Both the position numbers and the translations under genes were made by a program. The notes beneath the pieces were generated by a model. It saw only the letters and a list, made by a program, of their open reading frames with translations. It did no database searches and was not told the DNA's origin. This document shows, piece by piece, positions 7,437 through 13,495 of a DNA stretch of 13,495 nt (the first letter of the stretch is position 1; each line of letters starts with the position of its first letter). Source of the DNA: UBA4951 sp963652335 (GTDB lineage Bacteria; Bacillota_I; Bacilli_A; RFN20; CAG-826); assembly GCA_963652335.1 (NCBI GenBank), contig CAVJSS010000019.1:1-13495 (forward strand), read 5' to 3'.

Positions 7437-8657
7437 ATGAAATCCTTAAAAGAATTATTGATAAGAGGGCCTGGTCCTTCCTCGAGCCACACCATAGGGC
7501 CTTATAGGATATCGAAAGATTTCCTTAATGCTACTGGCAAAGATGAAATTGAATCCTATAAAGTGACTTTATATGGGTCTTTGGCATTTACTGGTAAGGG
7601 CCATAACACGGATCGCGTCATCAAGAAGGCGTTTGATGAATCCAGCAAAAAGGTGGAGATCCTATTCGATTTCGATTTAAAGGATTTAAAACATCCAAAC
7701 ACAATGAAACTCGAAGCTTTCCCAAAAAAAGGAGGAAAAATCGCTGTCAAATACCAGTCCATCGGCGGAGGGGCTTATAAAAAGGAAAACGAGCCATATG
7801 AGCCAATGGACATATATCCATTCAATGATTTCAAAGGCTTAACCGAATATCTTAATGAAAACAAGATAAATGACGTCTATGAAGTAATAGAAAAATTAGA
7901 AGGCAAAGACATATATGATTACGGGAAAAAGATGCTTGAGCATTGCTTTTCGTTGATTGAGGGAATGCTTTCGTCAAAAAGCGTCGAACTTCCAGCTTTG
8001 GGATTGAAGACGGTTTCGTCGGAAATATACGAAAAAGCGATAGGAATTCAAGATAAATATGAGCAAAGGACGATGCTTCTCACCGCTTTCGCATATGCCA
8101 CAGCAGAGGCAAATGCCTTAGGAAAAACGATCGTTGCTTCTCCGACGTGCGGAGCTAGTGGAGTAGTCCCAGCATGCCTTTATTATCAATATAAGTATGA
8201 GGGACATCAGTTGGAAGAAGTAACGAAAGCCTTTTTGGTAGGCGCTTTGATTTGCAATTTCATCAAAGAAAATGCGGCCATAAGCGGAGCCGTATTAGGC
8301 TGCCAGGCCGAGATAGGATCGGCGGCATGCTTTGCAAGTTCCAGTTTGGCCTATCTCGACGGATTGAGCGTCCATCAGATCGAATATGCATCCGAAGTTG
8401 CGATGGAACATTTCTTGGGTCTTACCTGCGATCCTGTTGGTGGGTATGTCCAGATACCATGCATCGAAAGAAACGGAATAGCGTCCGTGCATGCTTATTC
8501 ATCTTATCTATATAGCAAAGACATAGCTCCATTAAGAGAAAACAAAATCAGTTTCGACAATGTCATCAAGGCCATGAAGGAGACGGGCGACAAAATGGTC
8601 AAAGAGCTTAAAGAGACCTCGTTAGGTGGTTTAGCCAAAGTCATATCGAATTGCTGA
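7437..8657 (+). CDS. sdaA: L-serine ammonia-lyase, iron-sulfur-dependent, single chain
   Basis: The enzyme deaminates L-serine to pyruvate and ammonia in the cytoplasm using a [4Fe-4S] cluster. At 406 residues it is one chain with a beta domain first (GPGPSSSHT at 11-19, the family's N-terminal signature) and the alpha domain second. The alpha domain shows SPTCGASG (235-242), GCQAEIGSAAC (288-298) and LTCDPVGGYVQIPCIERN (329-346). By homology with characterised enzymes, Cys289, Cys331 and Cys342 should bind the cluster. The protein ends exactly in Cys (406, ISNC). In the Legionella type 2 enzyme the C-terminal Cys acts as a fourth cluster ligand that serine displaces, so the same tail-in-mouth arrangement is likely here. 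All key residues are present. The gene stands alone between two terminators and appears to have a leaderless start. Serine use for pyruvate fits a fermentative host. The assignment is firm. Confidence 0.95.
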   Translation: MKSLKELLIRGPGPSSSHTIGPYRISKDFLNATGKDEIESYKVTLYGSLAFTGKGHNTDRVIKKAFDESSKKVEILFDFDLKDLKHPNTMKLEAFPKKGGKIAVKYQSIGGGAYKKENEPYEPMDIYPFNDFKGLTEYLNENKINDVYEVIEKLEGKDIYDYGKKMLEHCFSLIEGMLSSKSVELPALGLKTVSSEIYEKAIGIQDKYEQRTMLLTAFAYATAEANALGKTIVASPTCGASGVVPACLYYQYKYEGHQLEEVTKAFLVGALICNFIKENAAISGAVLGCQAEIGSAACFASSSLAYLDGLSVHQIEYASEVAMEHFLGLTCDPVGGYVQIPCIERNGIASVHAYSSYLYSKDIAPLRENKISFDNVIKAMKETGDKMVKELKETSLGGLAKVISNC

Positions 8658-8662
8658 TAAAA

Positions 8663-8685
8663 GGGGTCAAGAGACTCTGATTTTT
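8663..8685 (+). terminator. Weak hairpin plus T5 after the serine dehydratase
   Basis: GGGTC (8664-8668) pairs with GACTC (8673-8677), including one G-T pair, around an AAGA loop, followed shortly by TTTTT (8681-8685). It begins six bases after the stop codon. Position favours a terminator; the stem is short. Confidence 0.4.
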
Positions 8686-9361
8686 CATCGCTTCCGTTTC
8701 TTAAAGCCCATCAACAATTCAAGGCCGATCCTGCACGAAATTTTCATGTCAAGATTCCGCATAGATTGTTGGCTATCATCATTCAAAAAGGAGAATGCTG
8801 CGGTTTGTCAAAATATTTTCCGTCTCTTATCGCGACGCCTAAAATTTTTTTCAATGTAATATTCCGATGTCGGCATCCTACTAGCAATCTTCGTTTGAAT
8901 CGATAGATCTTATGTGAGAAATCAATGAAACTATGATCATTTCGATTCCGAAAGCGAATCTGATAGCTCCTTAACGTAAACGCCTTCGATAGCAAGTTCG
9001 CTTAAAATATTTTGCCTTGAATATGTCCAGCCAAAGAAGAATGGCAAAAATTTCAGCCATTAAAAACCAAAAAGACAAAAAGTTGTCAATGACCGTTAAA
9101 ATTTACGATACAGATGTATCTTTCAGATAAACACATTTTTAATATTTTTCGCATGCACTAGCGCACGCGAATTATGGCTTACAATCAGTCGCTTAGGCAT
9201 TGAAAAAAAGTCAAGATTTTTGTATTTCTTAAAAAGTGAGCATTTATTTATTATTAATATTGTTCCGATGATATCTATCTTATTTCATAAGAAATAGAAA
9301 ATGGTGCAAAAAAAATCAAAAAGTGGTTGCTTTCCGTTTTTAAACGTGTACAGTAGCCAAC
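8686..9361. other. Long intergenic stretch with possible gene debris and small palindromes
   Basis: No intact gene is convincing here. On the minus strand two frames follow each other. One, about 9046-8930, contains ILSELAIEGVYVKELSDSL and stops. Another overlapping it, 8995-8783, is Arg/Lys-rich (NDHSFIDFSHKIYRFKRRLL). They could be pieces of one decayed gene, but I recognise no family. GATACA-GA-TGTATC (9107-9120) and TATTTC-ATAA-GAAATA (9281-9296) are perfect small inverted repeats that could be operators for the downstream secretion operon. The only promoter guess, TTGAAA (9200) with TATTTC 17 bases on, is poor. Confidence 0.35.
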
Positions 9362-9385
9362 GACTCGCCAAACGAGTCAAAGGGG
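9362..9385 (+). promoter_or_regulatory. Hairpin immediately before the operon's first ribosome site
   Basis: GACTCG (9362-9367) and CGAGTC (9373-9378) form a perfect six-pair GC-rich stem with the loop CCAAA. It ends just before AAAGGGG (9379-9385), the ribosome site for the ATG at 9391. No T-tract follows, so it is not a terminator. It may stabilise the mRNA end or modulate ribosome entry; I cannot match it to a known riboswitch. Confidence 0.5.
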
Positions 9386-9390
9386 AAAAA

Positions 9391-9945
9391 ATGAAAACAT
9401 CAAACAAAATCAGCCTGATTGCCGGCTTATCCGCAATCGCTTTAATCGGCACTGGCTATGCCGCTTGGACCTTCTCAAAGGATAGCACCGTCAATTTCGA
9501 CGGCTCAGTCAACATCACCGCCAAGGCCGAAGAAGTCGGAACCTTAAGCATCGTCCCCAATCAAAAAGTCTGCCTTATTTTGGATCAAGACTTCATTGGT
9601 TGGAAGGATTCCACCGATGAGAACGCCGCCGAAGTCACCTCCATCAATTTGGAATATGCCGGCGCCGTCAGTAAGGACGTCGATGAACACGTCACCGTCA
9701 GCGTGGATGCCAACTATGACTCCGTTCTTGCCAAATATGTCTCTTTCACCGCTATCGGTGAGCAAACCAAAGAATACAAAGGCGAAGACAAACTTGCTTT
9801 CGAATTCGCTTTGCCAACCATTTCTTGGGTCGATGGCAAAAAGCCTTTGAACGAAAAAGCCTACGACGAAATGGTCGCCGCCCTTGGCTCTTCCACGGTC
9901 AGCTTCACCTTCTCTGCCGAAGTCAGCGAATGCACCCACGCCTAA
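9391..9945 (+). CDS. SipW-dependent-type secreted protein (TasA/camelysin-like), first in operon
   Basis: The 184-residue protein starts with a short basic end, a hydrophobic core (about 8-22) and the motif GTGYAAWTFSKD. This is the TasA/camelysin-type signal that SipW-like peptidases recognise, with cleavage predicted around Ala24/Ala25. The mature part is acidic, beta-rich in appearance and has only two Cys (61 and 181, the latter four residues from the end), which could form a disulfide. I start it at 9391 because AGGGG lies six bases upstream and the signal begins there; an in-frame start at 9301 would bury the signal. It is 16 bases upstream of a SipW-like peptidase gene, and by analogy with tasA it may form extracellular fibres or matrix. 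The detailed TasA fold is not proven from sequence. Confidence 0.8.
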   Translation: MKTSNKISLIAGLSAIALIGTGYAAWTFSKDSTVNFDGSVNITAKAEEVGTLSIVPNQKVCLILDQDFIGWKDSTDENAAEVTSINLEYAGAVSKDVDEHVTVSVDANYDSVLAKYVSFTAIGEQTKEYKGEDKLAFEFALPTISWVDGKKPLNEKAYDEMVAALGSSTVSFTFSAEVSECTHA

Positions 9946-9961
9946 CAAGGGAGCAAGATAG

Positions 9962-10813
9962 ATGACTACCGTAACGATTGTGGTAGTCGCTATATTGACC
10001 TGTCTGATATTTGCTCTAGCCATCATCTCTTTCAGTTCCTTCATTAGATCCGAAAGGAAAATGATCGCTGCCGGAGGCAAGGATGAGGAGATTGTAAAAG
10101 AGGAAATAAAGGACAAAAAGAAATCGTCAAAGATATTAAGCATCCTATCCATCGCTTTCTCTCTGGTCTTAATGGCCGGAGTGGCGACGATGGCTGGGGT
10201 GGGCATTGCCTTCAATGCGTCCGGAGAACAATTTTCCGTCAAAAACAAAACCCAATTGGTGATCGCTTCCAATTCCATGGATGGCTTTTGGAGCGAAGAA
10301 TACAAAATCACTTTGCCAGAAAAAGCCTATAAGCAGCAATTCGCCATCGGGGCCATATGCACTTTCGAAAAGGTCTCGGAAGATGAACCGCTGGAGCTCT
10401 ATCAAGTCTATGGTTATAAGCTGGATAACGGAAAGATAATCACCCACAGGCTTATTGGCTATAGCCCATCTGGATTATTGACCTTTAGAGGGGACAATAC
10501 CGGCGGGAGAGACAATTACGTCAAAAGGGAACAGGTCATATTGCGATATACCGAAGAAAAGATCAATAACATCGGCCTTTTCGTTTTGTTTGCGCAATCT
10601 GGCTTTGGAATCTATTCCCTTGTCAGCGTCATCGGAGTCTTCGTGATTTCCGAGATATTCATGATCAAATACAAAAAAATGGTCAAAACGAGGTTGAACG
10701 AAATGGAATTCGATTGCGCGAAAATCATCGACGAGACGGCATCCATTGCGTTCCATCCTTGCTTAAACGAAACGAAAATCGAGGAAACGGAGGATAAAAA
10801 AGATGAAGAATAA
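9962..10813 (+). CDS. SipW-like signal peptidase I (S26B, Ser/His type)
   Basis: This 283-residue membrane protease should remove signals from its two operon neighbours. The catalytic Ser lies in ASNSMDGF (Ser105, equivalent to the SGSM motif). The general base is the His of IITHRLIGY (His162), which replaces the Lys of ordinary bacterial LepB and places it with the ER/archaeal S26B group, to which Bacillus SipW belongs. FRGDNTGGRDNYV (175-187) gives the conserved GDN and following Asp. Membrane segments lie near 4-26, 57-83 and 203-235. An extra N-terminal segment and a charged cytoplasmic loop (29-56) precede the usual SipW anchor, so it is longer than Bacillus SipW (about 190 residues), and an acidic tail (about 270-283) follows. 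AAGGGAG precedes the ATG. Its last 11 bases overlap the next gene, implying translational coupling. All catalytic residues are present. Confidence 0.9.
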   Translation: MTTVTIVVVAILTCLIFALAIISFSSFIRSERKMIAAGGKDEEIVKEEIKDKKKSSKILSILSIAFSLVLMAGVATMAGVGIAFNASGEQFSVKNKTQLVIASNSMDGFWSEEYKITLPEKAYKQQFAIGAICTFEKVSEDEPLELYQVYGYKLDNGKIITHRLIGYSPSGLLTFRGDNTGGRDNYVKREQVILRYTEEKINNIGLFVLFAQSGFGIYSLVSVIGVFVISEIFMIKYKKMVKTRLNEMEFDCAKIIDETASIAFHPCLNETKIEETEDKKDEE

Positions 10814-11417
10814 AGGGATCTTTTTATCATTCACCTCTTTGATGGTCTTAGGTTTGGCCGGTTCGATTGGCTATGCTTCTTGGCAATATTCGAAAAGCGA
10901 AAAAACCATAAGCAACATCGCTTTAAACATCAAGAAGTGGGATTTTTCCTGGACCGGTTCTGATGTTTTGGATGATATTACCTATGAACATGCCTCTGAA
11001 TTCCCGACAGCCCTAAACGGCCTTGAGGATCCTGATAGCGTCGAAGGGCAGGCTTTGGCTCAGGCTATAGCCGCCAAAAAATCCACCGACTGGGTCGGGA
11101 ACATGGATTCCATCGTCAACGTTTCCGGAAACCTAGCCAAGGTCTTGAACGTTTCCGATGACTGCACCTATATAATCAAAATCAAAGCCGATGGCTCTTA
11201 TGAGCTATATATGACCTACGTCGACTATTCGAAGAAGTCGATTTACGCAAGGTTTGGCCCAGTCTATAAAACGGTTTACAAGCAAGACGAAGACGGCAAT
11301 TATAAGGCTGTCCAATCCTATAAGGGAACCGCGACCGTAACCTATACGACGCGGCTCACGGCCAAAAGCAAAAAAGTTTCAATACGGATGATTTCCAATC
11401 TTATTGACGCTGATTGA
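10803..11417 (+). CDS. Second SipW-dependent-type secreted protein, last in operon
   Basis: The 204-residue product carries the same kind of signal as the first gene: a hydrophobic core, then GSIGYASWQYSKSE (20-33), with cleavage predicted after Ala25. Sharing GYAxW and a following Ser-Lys with the first gene argues that one peptidase handles both. The mature region differs: it has KKWDFSWTG, an Ala-rich helical stretch (about 78-92) and a Tyr/Lys-rich C-terminal half (YKTVYKQDEDGNYK) ending in a basic segment. Apart from the signal I recognise no domain. The start overlaps the end of the peptidase gene and is preceded by GGAGG inside that gene, so translation is probably coupled. It could be a minor fibre subunit or anchor, as TapA is in Bacillus, but it is not visibly homologous to TapA. 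Confidence 0.75.
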   Translation: MKNKGIFLSFTSLMVLGLAGSIGYASWQYSKSEKTISNIALNIKKWDFSWTGSDVLDDITYEHASEFPTALNGLEDPDSVEGQALAQAIAAKKSTDWVGNMDSIVNVSGNLAKVLNVSDDCTYIIKIKADGSYELYMTYVDYSKKSIYARFGPVYKTVYKQDEDGNYKAVQSYKGTATVTYTTRLTAKSKKVSIRMISNLIDAD

Positions 11418-11440
11418 ATGACTTTCGCAATAAAGTAGAT

Positions 11441-11476
11441 AAAGGGCACCATAACACCGTCGGTGCCCTTTGTTTT
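11441..11476 (+). terminator. Strong Rho-independent terminator of the secretion operon
   Basis: AAAGGGCACC (11441-11450) and GGTGCCCTTT (11462-11471) form a perfect ten-pair stem with an 11-base loop, then TGTTTT. It begins 24 bases after the last stop codon. The minus strand is also T-rich beyond the stem, so it may serve the converging Fic remnant too. Confidence 0.9.
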
Positions 11477-11481
11477 ATAAG

Positions 11482-12256
11482 CTACCTTTTGTATCCGAAA
11501 TTTTCCAAAGAATATGGGATGTCTTTCTTATTGATATCGAATATTTTCATTTTCGACGACGAATTTGCTTCATTCAAAATGCCGCAGTTTATGAATCTGT
11601 TCAATATCTTAAGCGCGCCTTGTTTAAACATAGAGACGTTGATCATTTTAAGAAAATCGATATAGGCAAAGAGACATCATAACGATAATAATCGCCAGAA
11701 TGTAGTTTGCTTTCCTGATCTAGGCAGTCATTGCCAAGCAATATAAAACGTTTGAATAAATTCTCTTTATCGAACGTAGGCAGGACTTTGACGAAATCCA
11801 TTCCTGTCTTCGTGTTTTTGATGATGATGTCGTTCTTATCCTTAACAGGAGCGTTGTCTTTCAATAACCCTTTCAACCTTTTTTATGGTCGTTGCTGCAT
11901 TTTCGACATTCGAAGTTCCCTCGATTTCAGAATAGATCATCGATTCGACGAAATCAGAAGAAAACCTATCGGACAAATTCTTGCTCTCATTGGAAAAAGC
12001 AACGATATTCGGCAATAATGCTTCTATATCGCTGCAAAATGAGAAATATAGGTGCTTATGATTGAATGCACGCATGGGAAGAAGGTTACCGCCTTGCTTT
12101 CTATGGAAGCGATAGATTCTTTGAATTTCAACAATTGAACGTATTCAAAAGGCAAAATGTATGTTTTTGCTTCATTGCCATGCTCGAACTCTTTCGGAGT
12201 ATAGAATTTTCGTTGAATGGTTTTTCTAATATCGATTGCAAAAATTGTTCGTTCAT
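11482..12256 (-). pseudogene. Fic-family (AMP-transferase) pseudogene with several frameshifts and core deletion
   Basis: Reading across minus-strand frames from the ATG at 12256 gives MNEQFLQSILEKPFNE, then KFYTPKEFEHGNEAKTY, then MRAFNHKHLYFSFC and FSSDFVESMIYSEIEGTSNV, then DKNDIIIKNTKTGMDFV and SGDYYRYD. SMIYSEIEGT matches the (S/T)xxxE(G/N) inhibitory helix and Fic N-terminal domain of standalone Fic proteins, and YRYD marks the start of the Fic core. Frame changes fall near 12210, 12070, 11870 and 11655. The catalytic HPFxxGNGR motif is nowhere to be seen. A last fragment (11646-11482, GALKILNRFINCGILNEA) looks like the C-terminal helix-turn-helix common in these proteins. So roughly a third of the gene, including the active site, is missing. 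Family identity rests on the inhibitory-helix region and overall order. Confidence 0.75.
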
Positions 12257-12272
12257 GGTTTTTTAAAAAACC
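12257..12272. repeat. Perfect 16-base palindrome before the Fic start
   Basis: GGTTTTTTAAAAAACC is its own complement and abuts the remnant's ATG at 12256. It could be an operator or part of an old terminator. The 189 bases from here to the next gene (12273-12461) hold no recognised feature beyond a TCGAAA/TTTCGA hairpin at 12372-12388 with no T-tract. Confidence 0.5.
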
Positions 12273-12461
12273 TTTGCGTAAGCCTTTCAAGCAACCGTTT
12301 ATAAACCTTCCAGTAAACCGTATTAATTGATTATGCAAAGTTAAAACAAGACGGTATCCGCTTAAATCCCATCGAAATCAGGTTTCGAGGCATTGAGTCA
12401 ATTCCGTTGATGCTCCGTCTCTAACCGCCATAAGCTAAATCGCCTATTCCATAATGCAGAT

Positions 12462-13259
12462 TCATTTGTCATGGTTTGATTGCTTCGACGCACAATGGCC
12501 GAATCTTCTATCGGTTCTCATAGCAACGAGCTGATATTCCTTTTTCAACGCGAATAGCCCTTCGAATTGCACGCATTTCGCAAATGTATCGAGAACCGAA
12601 TCGTATCTGCCATCCAAATAATTCTTTGACAGTTCCTTTCTTAGCTTAGCGTTGTTTATGTAATATGGAAATTCCAAGCAAAAAGCTTTGACGAGGTCTT
12701 GTTTCTTGAATAGATGATTTTCCATGTAATAAATCGCTAATTTGTTTCTTGAATCGATTTCAGCTAAAGAAAAATATATGTCTTTGAAACTTCTTATCAA
12801 TTCGGCATCGTTTCGTATGATCATCGAATTCAAAAGATCCGATTGATCTGCTGGGTTTAGAGAAAGAAAGGGATTGTCATTGATCCTTTCTGCGCCCTTA
12901 TACGCATAACGAGTAACGTTGTATTTTGTTTTCTCAAGTATGTATCGACCTATTCTATTGAATTCTTTGCCATGACCGTTGCACCCTCCTTTTAAATCCG
13001 TGAGAACGTGGACGATTTCATGAATTATCGTGTTCATGTAGCCATCTTTGTCTTGGTGGATTTTGGAATTCAGGACAATCAAATAACCTTCGCCATTTTT
13101 CATCGCAAGCCCATAACTAGGTCTCCTCACGCTTTTGAATTTAAAGGTTATTTTTTGCTCAACGTTGATATCTATCGAATCCAACAGATCCAGCGCTTCT
13201 TCGATATAGGATTCGATAGGTTCAATGACGGTCTTATCTAAATGAATGTTTTTTCTCAT
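12462..13259 (-). CDS. SprT-like zinc metalloprotease-domain protein
   Basis: The 265-residue product (from the ATG at 13259) contains IIHEIVHVL, an HExxH zinc site (His80, Glu81, His84), followed by GGCNGHGKEFNRIGRYI with a third likely ligand at His96. This spacing and the GHGxxF motif are typical of SprT-like domains, the fold of SprT and of eukaryotic Spartan, usually soluble and often linked to DNA-protein crosslink repair. Residues about 40-75 (strands around YLIVLNSKIH) fit the family's beta part before the helix. The second half (about 110-240) is helical, charged and unrecognised; the four-Cys zinc ribbon of some SprT proteins is absent. All catalytic residues are present. An alternative TTG two codons upstream is possible. 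There is no ribosome site; a tiny open frame overlaps the start by four bases. Confidence 0.8.
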   Translation of the reverse strand: MRKNIHLDKTVIEPIESYIEEALDLLDSIDINVEQKITFKFKSVRRPSYGLAMKNGEGYLIVLNSKIHQDKDGYMNTIIHEIVHVLTDLKGGCNGHGKEFNRIGRYILEKTKYNVTRYAYKGAERINDNPFLSLNPADQSDLLNSMIIRNDAELIRSFKDIYFSLAEIDSRNKLAIYYMENHLFKKQDLVKAFCLEFPYYINNAKLRKELSKNYLDGRYDSVLDTFAKCVQFEGLFALKKEYQLVAMRTDRRFGHCASKQSNHDK

Positions 13260-13339
13260 ATCCAATAACTATTTGAACGATGTTTGTTCCGTATGGCTTT
13301 TAGCAGGAATATCGCCATAAGAATGATGGAATTTTTCAT
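13256..13339 (-). CDS. Possible 27-residue leader peptide overlapping the SprT-like gene
   Basis: ATG at 13339 opens a short frame beginning MKNSIILMAIFLLKAIRNK, with a hydrophobic stretch and then basic residues, ending in TGA that overlaps the ATG of the SprT-like gene (ATGA). Such an overlap would give translational coupling to a gene that lacks its own ribosome site. It has no clear ribosome site itself and is very short, so chance is a real possibility. Confidence 0.25.
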   Translation of the reverse strand: MKNSIILMAIFLLKAIRNKHRSNSYWI

Positions 13340-13495
13340 GACTTCAGTTTATCCGACTTCCATCGTTGAGTCATCTATAATCAAAAGTCGGACAGCAACA
13401 ATATCAATGTCTATATTCGGCAAGATAGTTTTCTATTAAATAATACTTTCCCAGCCAATAGGACTATATAGAGCCTTTTCTTGGCCTTCCGCGTT
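13340..13495. other. Right-edge sequence without recognised gene
   Basis: These 156 bases are interrupted by stops in all frames I read. No RNA gene, terminator or strong promoter is visible. They presumably contain the promoter of the SprT-like gene, but I cannot place it. Confidence 0.3.

Noticed and set aside
9301..9390. Upstream ATG adding 30 residues to the first SipW-dependent protein
   Set aside because: The extension would put a polar stretch before the signal peptide, and a ribosome site sits correctly before the ATG at 9391.
9544..10311. Minus-strand open frame of 255 codons across the secretion operon
   Set aside because: It overlaps two well-supported genes on the other strand, spans their gap and has no start signal.
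12462..13265. TTG start two codons upstream for the SprT-like protein
   Set aside because: Neither start has a ribosome site, and the ATG at 13259 is the stronger codon; the difference is only two residues.
1..13495. Mycoplasma-type genetic code (TGA as Trp)
   Set aside because: TGA ends the transporter, the nine-segment protein, the dehydratase and the SprT-like gene at sensible lengths, and TGG supplies Trp.
1..13495. CRISPR array, tRNA or rRNA gene, intact insertion sequence
   Set aside because: I saw no regularly spaced short repeats, no tRNA-like cloverleaf with conserved arms, no rRNA segments and no transposase.

Overview
The window looks like chromosome from a low-GC Gram-positive-type bacterium, probably an uncultured gut lineage of the Bacilli/Erysipelotrichales side of the Firmicutes. 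The grounds are a Ser-rich lipobox lipoprotein, a SipW-type signal peptidase with TasA-like substrates, a single-chain iron-sulfur serine dehydratase and strong GGAGG ribosome sites beside genes that have none. TGA ends several clearly intact genes and TGG is used for Trp, so the code is the standard bacterial one, not the Mycoplasma code. The taxonomic placement is inference from gene style.

Layout. Positions 1-429 (minus) are a decayed AAA ATPase that runs off the left edge. Two intact minus-strand membrane-protein genes follow: an EamA/DMT transporter (579-1475) and an unrecognised protein with about nine membrane segments (1538-2665). Next on the minus strand is an AAA+ ATPase/DUF4143 protein (2712-4020) whose reading frame is broken by one base at a run of eight A. 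A divergent intergenic region with a long inverted repeat and an extended -10 promoter leads into a plus-strand 1026-residue surface lipoprotein (4266-7346). That protein combines a GLUG-type beta-helix, an InlB-like repeat and several small xGTW beta domains, and it ends in two near-identical 89-residue tandem repeats. A terminator separates it from an L-serine dehydratase (7437-8657) that appears to be read from a leaderless mRNA.

After about 730 bases without a convincing gene comes the most coherent system in the window, a three-gene operon (9391-11417). It encodes a SipW-dependent-type secreted protein, a SipW-like signal peptidase with Ser/His catalytic residues, and a second SipW-dependent-type protein whose start overlaps the peptidase's end. 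A perfect 10-bp-stem terminator closes it. Together they look like a self-contained secretion and matrix-fibre cassette: two probable substrates flanking the peptidase that would cleave both.

The right end holds a Fic-family pseudogene (minus, 11482-12256) with several frameshifts and no visible catalytic motif, then a SprT-like zinc metalloprotease (minus, 12462-13259) and about 230 bases with nothing recognised. The window therefore mixes core-type genes (transporter, serine degradation) with surface-protein genes and three broken accessory genes (two AAA ATPases and one Fic).
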